Source: Anaerolineales bacterium (GTDB taxonomy: Bacteria > Chloroflexota > Anaerolineae > 4572-78 > J111). Taken from it: a stretch of DNA of 64,000 nucleotides. Of the stretch, positions 45,220 through 52,178 are shown piece by piece. The stretch is taken from assembly GCA_020634935.1 (NCBI GenBank), contig JACKAT010000003.1:62001-126000 (forward strand), read 5' to 3'. A program made the translations under genes and the position numbers. The first letter of the stretch is position 1. Each line of letters starts with the position of its first letter. Under the pieces are notes generated by a model. It saw only the letters and a list, made by a program, of their open reading frames with translations, searched no databases and was not told where the DNA came from.

Positions 45220-46833
45220 TTAACGGCTGGCCTCATCCGCGCTGTTGAGGCCGATGGTATAATCGACCGGGACCAACTGGATCCAACTATTGCCCGGCTT
45301 GAGCGCGTAGGGTTCGCCGGCTTCGGTGCTAAAGTAAGGCGGGCGCGTGCCGTCGGTTTGCCAGTAGCCTTTGGTGAGCTTGCCGTCGCGGAAGAACCAG
45401 GCCCGCCCGGCCCCATTGACGATAATCCGCACCGAGGTCGCCCCGGTCGAGTCCTCTACGATGTCGGTGCGCTGGTGATCGCAGAAGTAGACGATGACAT
45501 TGCTGGCCGCCACTTGACCGGACAGTGTATCACGCATAATGACGCCGTTGATCCAGCGCAGATACTTGCCGGAGCCGGCGTCGTAATGCCATTCGGTAAA
45601 ACTGCTGCCGGGATAAGGAATATAAATATCCTCACCCGGTTCGCCGCTGCTGGTTTCACTAAAAAAGAAGGGGGGCAGCGACACCGCCTTCTCCAAATGG
45701 TTGGCTTTCATATATTCACGAGCGGCCTTGGTATTGATCGACAGCCGCGTCTCCCAGCTTTCATTCTCGTGGTAAAAATAGGGCGCGGGATTGTAAAATT
45801 CGTCCAGATTGGCCTCGATGGCCGATTGCGACACCTCCCACCGCACCGGATCCGAGCCGCCGGAGTGGGCCAGCGCCCCCTGATATTGCGGCACCTCCTG
45901 GATATTGGCCAGCCGCACCGACCGGATTGGGCCGACGACCTCCGGCGTGTTGCCCAGGAAAATGGCGGTCAAACGCGTCACCCACCACTCGGTAATCTCC
46001 TCATAGACCACATCGGCGCTGTTGAGACCTTTCTGGGCCTTGCGAGCGCCCGGATCATTGCCGATGCGCACCATCAGCGGCCGCACGGTCAACTTGGCCG
46101 GGTCGTCAACCGGCAGGCCGGTCAGCGGATTGATGTTCGCCCCCAGTTCCGGCGCGGGCGCGAACGCCACACCGGGTACGGCGACCGGGGTAGACGTAGG
46201 CGGAACCGGCGCGGCCTCGACTACGGGTGCGGCGGCCGGTTCATCTTTAGTGACATCGGCCGCCGCGTCAGCCCCGGCTTCGACCTCACTATCGGCCGCC
46301 GCCTCGTCCGGCTGGCCAAGCGCGATCTCAACGGCGGCCTCATCCAATTCGGCTTCGGCCCGCGCCTTCTCCGGCTGAGGGATGACCAATTCTTGCCCGA
46401 TTTGCAGCAGATCATCCTCGGTCAGGTCGTTGGCTTCCATTATCGCGTCCACCGAGGTGTCGAACTTCAGCGCCACATCGAATAAGGTATCGAACTGCTC
46501 AATCACATAAACCTGTGGCGTTGGCGAGGGTTTGATGGTTTTGGTCGGGGTGGGAGATGGGGCTTCGGCCTTGACCGAGGTTCCGGTCGGGGTGGGTTGG
46601 GGCGGCGCGGTCGGGGTGCGCGTGACGGTCGGTAGGGCGACGGTTGGCCCGGTGGTTAACTTATTGCCCGCCGAGACCGTCGGCGCTTGGGTCGCGATTG
46701 GCTCCACCTCGACGGTCGGGGTCAAGCCGGCGGCCAGGCTGACCACGCCATCGCCATCGATCGGGCGGCTGCCGCACGCGGTTATCAGGCCCAGGCTCAG
46801 AAGCAGGGTTAGCAAAATCAGGTTGTCACGCAT
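45220..46833 (-). CDS. LysM-DUF3048 lipoprotein
   Basis: 537 residues. Lipoprotein signal LLTLLLSLGLITAC (Cys about 20), a Thr/Pro-rich spacer, one LysM domain (about 108-151, VIEQFDTLFDVALKFDTSV), an acidic Ala/Glu spacer, then DUF3048 (about 230-530; INPLTGLPVDDPAKLTVRPL, GPIRSVRLAN, HSGGSDPVRWEVSQSAI, WHYDAGSGKYLRWINGVIM, RAWFFRDGKLTKGYWQ). DUF3048 is a widespread surface or sporulation-associated domain (YerB-like) of unknown activity. The LysM domain should hold it on peptidoglycan. Confidence 0.9.
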   Translation of the reverse strand: MRDNLILLTLLLSLGLITACGSRPIDGDGVVSLAAGLTPTVEVEPIATQAPTVSAGNKLTTGPTVALPTVTRTPTAPPQPTPTGTSVKAEAPSPTPTKTIKPSPTPQVYVIEQFDTLFDVALKFDTSVDAIMEANDLTEDDLLQIGQELVIPQPEKARAEAELDEAAVEIALGQPDEAAADSEVEAGADAAADVTKDEPAAAPVVEAAPVPPTSTPVAVPGVAFAPAPELGANINPLTGLPVDDPAKLTVRPLMVRIGNDPGARKAQKGLNSADVVYEEITEWWVTRLTAIFLGNTPEVVGPIRSVRLANIQEVPQYQGALAHSGGSDPVRWEVSQSAIEANLDEFYNPAPYFYHENESWETRLSINTKAAREYMKANHLEKAVSLPPFFFSETSSGEPGEDIYIPYPGSSFTEWHYDAGSGKYLRWINGVIMRDTLSGQVAASNVIVYFCDHQRTDIVEDSTGATSVRIIVNGAGRAWFFRDGKLTKGYWQTDGTRPPYFSTEAGEPYALKPGNSWIQLVPVDYTIGLNSADEASR

Positions 46834-46981
46834 CGGTTCTCCATCCTCCGGTTAGCCGGCTGGGTCGAACCAATCGCGGATTGGTCCGGGTACAAGCTGG
46901 CCAGCGACTAAAGCTACCATGTTTCCCTATGAAAAAAGCCGTCGTATTATGCCCTAACGCCGCTGACTAAGCAATTAGAAA

Positions 46982-47764
46982 TTAGCTTTCGATACCTTCG
47001 GAGCCGGCCAGCCGGCCTTCCCGCCGGAGTTTGATCAAATGGGCTTCCACTTGCAGCGTGGCGATGGGCAGCACTTGCGGCGGCTGATCGGCATAGATCG
47101 CGGCGGCGATAGCGGCGGCGGTGGTCCGGCCTTGAGCCAGCCAGTGCAGCACCTGCTGCTCGCGGGCCAGCCGGTGATCGATATAGGTTTGCAGCAAGGC
47201 GTGGGGCGTATCGCTGGCCGGGCCGTGGCCGGGGAAAATGCGGGTCGGGGCCAGCGCCTGCATCGCCCGCAGCGAGTCGAGGTAGTCGGCCATATCGCCG
47301 TCGGGCGGAATGACCACGATGGTACCCTGGCCGGCCACCAAGTCGCCGGCGAACAGCAGGCCCGGTTCGGCCCACCACAGCGAAATATGGTCGTGGATGT
47401 GGCCCGGCGTGTGCCGCACGAGCAGCGCGCCGCAGTCGAGGCTAATCAGGCTATGGTCGTCAAGCCCCTGCCCAAATTTCAGCAAAGGCACCGGTATCTC
47501 CTGCCGCAGCGCCTCGATGCCGCCGTCGTGGTCGGGATGGGGGTGGGTTAAAATGATGGCCTCCGGCGTCACTCGGAGCGTATCGAGGGCGGCCACAATC
47601 TCAGCCAGGTGGCCGGCCAGGTTCGGCCCGGGGTCGATGATAACCACTCGCTCCCGGCCTACCAGATAGGTGTTGGTGCCTGGCCCGGTCATCGGCGACG
47701 GATTATCGGCCACAATGCGCCAGACATACGGATCGATTTGGGTTAGTGCGCGTTCAAACGTCAA
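46982..47764 (-). CDS. MBL-fold metallo-hydrolase (LACTB2-like)
   Basis: 260 residues. Metallo-beta-lactamase fold with the zinc motif THPHPDHDGG, RHTPGHIHDHISLW (second His), FAGDLVAGQG (bridging Asp) and a final FPGHGPASD. A C-terminal winged-helix-like region (about 195-255, VLHWLAQGRTTAAAIAAAIY) matches LACTB2/RNase-like proteins, which cleave RNA or thioesters. It lies on the minus strand just after the O-methyltransferase gene (29 bases), possibly co-transcribed. Substrate unknown. Confidence 0.9.
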   Translation of the reverse strand: MTFERALTQIDPYVWRIVADNPSPMTGPGTNTYLVGRERVVIIDPGPNLAGHLAEIVAALDTLRVTPEAIILTHPHPDHDGGIEALRQEIPVPLLKFGQGLDDHSLISLDCGALLVRHTPGHIHDHISLWWAEPGLLFAGDLVAGQGTIVVIPPDGDMADYLDSLRAMQALAPTRIFPGHGPASDTPHALLQTYIDHRLAREQQVLHWLAQGRTTAAAIAAAIYADQPPQVLPIATLQVEAHLIKLRREGRLAGSEGIES

Positions 47765-47793
47765 TGGGACACTCCGATTAGCCTAACCCCCTA

Positions 47794-48432
47794 TCAAACC
47801 CGCAGCGCAACGGACAGCCCGTCGCGCACCGGTAAAATCGTGGTCGAGAAGCCCGGATGGTTGAAAAGCTGCCGGGTAAACTCGATAATCGCCCGCGTTG
47901 AGGCCGAGTCATCCGGCTGCCCGTCGAACACGCGCCCGCTCCACAACACGTTATCGCTGATGAACAGCCCGCCGGGGCGCAGATGCCGGTAGGCCAGTTC
48001 GATCACCGCCGGATACACCTCTTTGCCGATATCGTTGTAGATGATGTCCCACGTGCCGCCGGTTTGGCGCAGCGCCTCGGTGGCTTCCTGTTGGTGGTAG
48101 GTCACCCGCGACCAGACCCCGGCCCGGCTGAGAAAATCCTCAGCCAGGGCGATATTCTTCTGATCGAGCTCGGTGCAGTGAACCTGCCCTTCTTCGCCCA
48201 CGGCCCGGCTAAAAAACAAGGCCGAATAACCGTAGCCCGACCCTAATTCAAACACCCGCCGCGCCCCAATGAGCTGGGCCAGTTGGTACAGGTGGCGGCC
48301 ACACAGCGGGCCGACAATCGGAAACTTCCGATCTCGAGCCAGCGCTTCCATTTCATGCTGAACCGGGTCGCCCTCATCGTAAAGCTGCTTGAGATACGTT
48401 TCCACTTCCGGCGGGGTAATTTTGATCGACAT
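47794..48432 (-). CDS. Class I SAM-dependent O-methyltransferase
   Basis: 212 residues from the ATG at 48432, decided by AAAGGA eight bases upstream; the frame continues upstream through repeat DNA. Methyltransferase 3 (COMT-like) family: VFELGSGYGYSALFFSRAVG (motif I), GQVHCTELDQKNIALAEDFL (motif II), WDIIYNDIGKEVYPAVI (motif IV with the metal-binding Asp) and GGLFISDNVLWSG (with metal ligands Asp/Asn). Acts on catechol-like or small hydroxyl substrates with Mg2+; substrate unknown. Confidence 0.92.
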   Translation of the reverse strand: MSIKITPPEVETYLKQLYDEGDPVQHEMEALARDRKFPIVGPLCGRHLYQLAQLIGARRVFELGSGYGYSALFFSRAVGEEGQVHCTELDQKNIALAEDFLSRAGVWSRVTYHQQEATEALRQTGGTWDIIYNDIGKEVYPAVIELAYRHLRPGGLFISDNVLWSGRVFDGQPDDSASTRAIIEFTRQLFNHPGFSTTILPVRDGLSVALRV

Positions 48433-49043
48433 CGCGCATTTCCTTTGGGTTGGGGTGTTGGGATGGTTTGATGATTTGTTGGCTGGTTTGATAGTTGGGT
48501 GGTTGGTTGGTTTGTCTAGTTCCAGCCATCCAGCCAACCAGCCACCTATCCAACCGACCAGGAGTATAGCACGAATTCCAGCGGACCAAAAATGATTTCC
48601 ACCGAGGGAAGCATTGACTTGGGGGCGAACGTGATGCCTCGAACCGCTGAGGCCGCTGAAAGCTCTGAAACCGCTGATGGTTCAACCGAAGCTGCCATTA
48701 ACCTGACCTCTGGGGCGACTTCCCTCACCCGACGACGTTTCAGTGCTTTCATTTCTTTCCTCAGCGCCTTCAGCGATCCCAGCCGCCCCGTCCGCTCCCC
48801 AAGCGACCCAACCGATTGACATTCCCCCCAACTAAATCTATACTGCCCCTAACGCACACCGCCCAAAGCCACCACCGACCACCGACCGCTGACTGCCGCC
48901 TACATTTCAAGCCAGTCCGACAGTCTCTACGGAGACGAAACCAACAATGAAAAGCAGGGGCCAGGGATCGGAGAACGGGGGCCAGCCTTTTCCCCGGTCC
49001 CCCATCCCTAACCCCTGATCCCTATATTCAGAGGAGCAAGCCC
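48433..49043. other. Repeat-rich intergenic region before the NTPase locus
   Basis: 611 bp. Starts with a G/T-rich stretch (GTTGGGTGGTTGGTTGG, about 48460-48560) facing A/C-rich repeats, then a dispersed repeat with inverted arms (about 48950-49020, where GGGGCCAGGGATC is mirrored by CCCTGATCCC at the right). Plus-strand ORFs inside have no ribosome-binding sites and biased composition; not called. Confidence 0.5.
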
Positions 49044-51341
49044 ATGCCCGCACCCGCCCAATCCAATACCCCCGACCCACCCCGCCTGCTCTCCATTCTA
49101 TCCGATCAGCCCGCCGCCGAGGACCGGCTCAACTTCGATCCCTACGCCAAAACCCTGGCCGAGATCATCGCCGACCCCGGCACGCACACGCCGCTGACCA
49201 TCGGTATTTTTGGCGGCTGGGGCCAGGGCAAAACCAGCCTGATGCGCATGATCGAGCGCCGCCTGGCCACAACCGTCCAAACCGAGCTGCCGGTCCAATC
49301 CGTTTGGTTCAACGCCTGGCTCTACAGCCAGCAGCCCGCCCTGTGGCGAGCGCTCATCTCCCGCGTCCTCAAAGGGGTGCGCCTCTTTGAAACGCTCGAC
49401 GACGCGGCCAAGGCCGAACTGGATCGCCTGGAACACCGCCTCTACGGCGTGGGCGAATCGCTGCTGAGCGGCCATTTGACCCTGCCGGCCGGGGCGCTGC
49501 CCCACCTGGACAGCGTGGCCTTGCCGCCGCTGCTAGGGTTGGAGCTGCTCCGCCGCCAGGCCGACCGCGCCGGCAAAGACGACATCTCCCGCAAGCTCAA
49601 AACCGTGGTGGCCGACCTGGAAGCCGGCGAGGCCCTGACCCGCCGCGACCAGATCGCCGCCCTGGACGACTTTCGGCGCGAGTTCGAGCGGATTAGCGAG
49701 CAGCACATCGCCAACCACGGCCGGCTGGCCGTCTTTGTCGATGATTTGGACCGCTGCCTGCCCGACAAGGCGGTCGAGGTGCTGGAGGCGGTCAAGCTCT
49801 TTCTGGATGTACCCGGCTGTGTCTTTATCCTGGGCGTGGCCCGCGACGTCATCGAAGAGGGCATCCGCGTCCGCTACGCCGATTACCGCGCCCAGTTGGA
49901 CGGGGCCCACTACCTGGAAAAGATCATCCAGATCCCCTTCTCTCTGCCGCCGATTGCGCACGAGGCCGTGGCCGGCTACGTGCGCGACGTAACCGGCGGC
50001 AGCCTGCCCGACCCCCGCTGCGAGACCGTCTTTACCGCCGGCCTGGAGCCGAACCCCCGCCGCCTCAAGCGCACCCTCAACATCTTCCTGCTGCTGTGGC
50101 GGCTGGCCCAAAACCGGGAGGATTTAGCCGACGCCATCAAGCCGGTCCGCCTGGCCAAGATCATCATCATCCAGCAGTACCACCCCCGCCTCTTCCAGTT
50201 GATCGTCAGCGCCCCCTACTACCTCATCGATTTGGAGAAGCGCTTCCGCGAGCAGGGGCAGCGCGACCTGCGCCCCGCAGGCCGGCCCGACGCGCCCGGC
50301 CCGGACGCCGAAGCCGAGACCGAGGCCGACATCAGCGCCGGCCCCCTGGCCGACTTCCTGGGCCGCAGCCTCCTGCGCGAATTGCTGACCTGCACCGCCC
50401 CCGCCGACCCCGACGCCAACTTCGACGACGCCCTCGGCCCGGCCGGCGTGCGCGAGTACGTTTACCTGACCCGCAGCGCCGTCGAAGAACCGGCCGCCGA
50501 CCGCCCCGCCGAAGCTATACTCCCCTTCGAGCCGCAGATGGTGACCATCCCGGCCGGCCCATTTCTGATGGGCACGCCGGAGAGCGAGTTGGCCGAGATA
50601 GAAAAGTTGGGCATAGAGCGTAAACATCTGGAGCGGGAGACGCCCCAGCACGAAGTCACCCTGCCGGCCTACGCCATCCAGCGCTACCCGGTCACCAACG
50701 CCGAATTCGGCCGCTTCATCGATGAGCAGGGCTACCACACCCGCGACTACTGGCCCGAGGCTGGCTGGAGCCGAAAGGAGAGCGACGGCTGGACCCAACC
50801 CCGCTTCTGGGCAAACAGACAATGGAACGACCCAGCCCAGCCCGTGGTCGGCGTCAGTTGGTACGAGGCCGTGGCCTATGCCAACTGGCTGGCCGCCAAA
50901 ACCAACCGCCCCTACCGCCTGCCGGCCGAAGCCGAGTGGGAGAAAGCCGCCCGGGGCAGCGACGGCCGCCGCTATCCCTGGGAGGGCGGCTGGCAGCCCG
51001 ACCGCTGCAACAATAAGACGAGTGGTCCCGGCCGCACTACCCCGGTCGGCCAATATTCGCCCGCCGGCGACAGCCCCTTTGGCGTGGGCGATATGGTCGG
51101 CCAGGTGTGGGAGTGGTGCAGCAGCAAATATGGCGGCACAGAGGACAGACCCCAGTTTGGCTATCCTTACCGCTCCGATGACGGTCGTGAAGATTTAGAA
51201 GGCACAGACACGCGGATTTTGCGAGGGGGGTCCTGGTACAACGCTGCTGTCGAATGCCGGTGCGGCTATCGCGACAGGAGCGACCCGGGCAATAGGGTCA
51301 GCGACGGGGGATTTCGGCTCGCCAGACGCCTCTCCTCCTAG
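49044..51341 (+). CDS. KAP P-loop ATPase fused to a C-type-lectin-fold FGE-sulfatase domain (DGR target)
   Basis: 765 residues; GAGGAG eight bases before the ATG. KAP NTPase (about 25-345): Walker A GGWGQGKT (57-64) and Walker B VFVDDLDRC (232-238) followed by the KAP sensor VFILGVARDVIEEGI; no TM insert, so soluble. From about 499 an FGE-sulfatase domain (MVTIPAGPFLMGTPESEL, RYPVTNAEFGRFID, RLPAEAEWEKAARG, VGQVWEWCSS, LRGGSWYN) with a C-type-lectin fold. The C-terminus CRCGYR-12 codons-GFRLAR is the variable region of a diversity-generating retroelement. The FGE catalytic Cys pair (CxxxxC) is absent, so it should bind rather than oxidise. A C-terminal sensor on an NTPase switch fits an NLR-like conflict protein. 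Confidence 0.9.
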   Translation: MPAPAQSNTPDPPRLLSILSDQPAAEDRLNFDPYAKTLAEIIADPGTHTPLTIGIFGGWGQGKTSLMRMIERRLATTVQTELPVQSVWFNAWLYSQQPALWRALISRVLKGVRLFETLDDAAKAELDRLEHRLYGVGESLLSGHLTLPAGALPHLDSVALPPLLGLELLRRQADRAGKDDISRKLKTVVADLEAGEALTRRDQIAALDDFRREFERISEQHIANHGRLAVFVDDLDRCLPDKAVEVLEAVKLFLDVPGCVFILGVARDVIEEGIRVRYADYRAQLDGAHYLEKIIQIPFSLPPIAHEAVAGYVRDVTGGSLPDPRCETVFTAGLEPNPRRLKRTLNIFLLLWRLAQNREDLADAIKPVRLAKIIIIQQYHPRLFQLIVSAPYYLIDLEKRFREQGQRDLRPAGRPDAPGPDAEAETEADISAGPLADFLGRSLLRELLTCTAPADPDANFDDALGPAGVREYVYLTRSAVEEPAADRPAEAILPFEPQMVTIPAGPFLMGTPESELAEIEKLGIERKHLERETPQHEVTLPAYAIQRYPVTNAEFGRFIDEQGYHTRDYWPEAGWSRKESDGWTQPRFWANRQWNDPAQPVVGVSWYEAVAYANWLAAKTNRPYRLPAEAEWEKAARGSDGRRYPWEGGWQPDRCNNKTSGPGRTTPVGQYSPAGDSPFGVGDMVGQVWEWCSSKYGGTEDRPQFGYPYRSDDGREDLEGTDTRILRGGSWYNAAVECRCGYRDRSDPGNRVSDGGFRLARRLSS
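51273..51308 (+). other. DGR variable block VR1 (codons 744-755)
   Basis: Twelve codons encoding DRSDPGNRVSDG, flanked by CRCGYR and GFRLAR. Compared with VR2 (54903-54938) the flanks are identical in DNA, while inside, 10 of 12 codons either match or differ only at bases that could be adenine in a shared template. Confidence 0.85.
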
Positions 51342-51413
51342 TTCCTAGTTCTTTGTCCTTTGTTCCTTGTTCTTTGTTTATTTTTCCTTTTTCATTATAC
51401 TAACGGGGGAGCC

Positions 51414-51434
51414 TGAGGGGGCTGCGCCCCCTCA
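51414..51434 (+). repeat. Hairpin downstream of VR1
   Basis: TGAGGGGGC, loop TGC, GCCCCCTCA: nine-bp GC-rich stem 72 bp after the VR1 stop codon, with the same hairpin after VR2 (55111-55131). The position recalls the hairpin that follows the homing site in phage DGRs; that role is inference. Confidence 0.7.
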
Positions 51435-51478
51435 GCCGCGCAGCGCGAATCGGGCTATTTTTGGAGGGCAGCCACGCT

Positions 51479-51570
51479 ATGGCCCAAACCTATAAAAACC
51501 TCTACCCGGCCATCTACGCCTTTGACAATCTTTACCAGGCCCATCGCCAGGCCCGTCGGGGCGGCAAGAC
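51479..51570 (+). pseudogene. DGR reverse transcriptase, N-terminal remnant cut by a dispersed repeat
   Basis: ATG at 51479 opens MAQTYKNLYPAIYAFDNLYQ, continuing AHRQARRGG, the characteristic N-terminus of DGR reverse transcriptases (YKNLYPQIYDFENLY-type). At 51571 the reading frame runs straight into the dispersed repeat shared with 55961-56096 and stops at 51611-51613. None of the polymerase motifs remain. GGAGGG lies ten bases before the ATG, so the start site is intact. It follows the KAP-FGE gene in the position a DGR RT would take. Confidence 0.8.
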
Positions 51571-51689
51571 GAGCACGGGCCTAAAGACCCGTGCTAAGAG
51601 CCCTTCGGGCTAAGCCATTCCACCGCCTAAGGGCGCTTCAGCGTCCTTCGCTCTCTCAGCACGACGGCTTTAGCCTCGCGCTCCTTGGC
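51571..51689. repeat. Dispersed repeat, type GAGCACGGGC (copy 1)
   Basis: Begins GAGCACGGGC with a hairpin (GCACGGG..CCCGTGC), then AGCCCTTCGGGCT, GGGCGCTTCAGCGTCC and CTTTAGCCTCGCGCTCC. A second copy, about 136 bp, is at 55961-56096. Both start after an ACGAGCACGGGC junction beside DGR reverse transcriptase remnants. Confidence 0.85.
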
Positions 51690-51745
51690 TGCTTTCGTTA
51701 CCCGTTTATTTTCTCAACCTTCATTACTTTGATCCCAACGTGGAT

Positions 51746-51768
51746 GACAAAGCAAGCTTTGTCGCTCC
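51746..51768. repeat. Dispersed palindrome GACAAAGC family (single arm pair)
   Basis: GACAAAGCAAGCTTTGTC followed by GCTCC, the same core as at 24187 and, inverted, at 28957. Confidence 0.8.
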
Positions 51769-51923
51769 AAACATATTCATTGCCGGTGTCGTCTCGACTG
51801 AGGCTGTCTTCCGCACTTCATGCCATTTCGTAGCCAAAGGCAGAGAAATCCCTATACCGCTCGGGGCCAACAACGTCCTGAGGCATTTCTCGCACCTATC
51901 GCCTGCCCTGAGAACCTGAGCGC

Positions 51924-52005
51924 GTAGGTTGGGTCGAGGCACGAGACCCAACAGCTCACCCATGTTGGTCGTCGGGTTTCGTCCCTCAGCCCGACCTACA
52001 GAGGC
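51924..52005. repeat. 82-bp repeat copy 1 (GTAGGTTGGGTCGAGG)
   Basis: Starts GTAGGTTGGGTCGAGGCACG and ends CCCGACCTACAGAGGC; its ends are inverted relative to one another. A near-identical 82-bp copy follows at 52045-52126. Confidence 0.9.
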
Positions 52006-52009
52006 TGCT

Positions 52010-52035
52010 GTAGGACAAACTTAAGTTTGTCCTAC
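52010..52035. repeat. Perfect 26-bp palindrome
   Basis: GTAGGACAAACTT followed by its exact reverse complement, lying between the two 82-bp repeats. An identical copy is at 55195-55220; a partial one at 14856-14874. Confidence 0.95.
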
Positions 52036-52044
52036 GCACAGCAC

Positions 52045-52126
52045 CTAGGTTACGTCGAGGCACGAGACCCAACAGCCCACCCACGTTGGTCGTCGGGCCT
52101 CGTCCCTCAACCCGACCTACAGAGGC
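52045..52126. repeat. 82-bp repeat copy 2
   Basis: Begins CTAGGTTACGTCGAGGCACG and ends CCCGACCTACAGAGGC; differs from copy 1 at a handful of bases. Confidence 0.85.
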
Positions 52127-52178
52127 AGCCGTCGGGCTACCGCAGCAGCAATAGCGAAGTACGTAGAAAGGACAAACC

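Larger units (their letters stand above)
51690..52178. other. Palindrome cluster between the two NTPase genes
   Basis: Contains a GACAAAGC palindrome, two 82-bp repeats flanking a 26-bp palindrome, and no ORF of note. No template repeat for the variable regions could be found in it. The promoter and ribosome-binding site of the NACHT gene (AAAGGA) lie at its right end. Confidence 0.6.

Noticed and set aside
45205..46485. 426-codon ORF antisense to the LysM-DUF3048 gene
   Set aside because: Shadow ORF of a real gene; no domain and no ribosome-binding site.
50124..51053. 309-codon ORF antisense to the KAP gene
   Set aside because: Composition is Gly/Val/Ala-rich, as usual for the complement of GC-rich genes; no signals.
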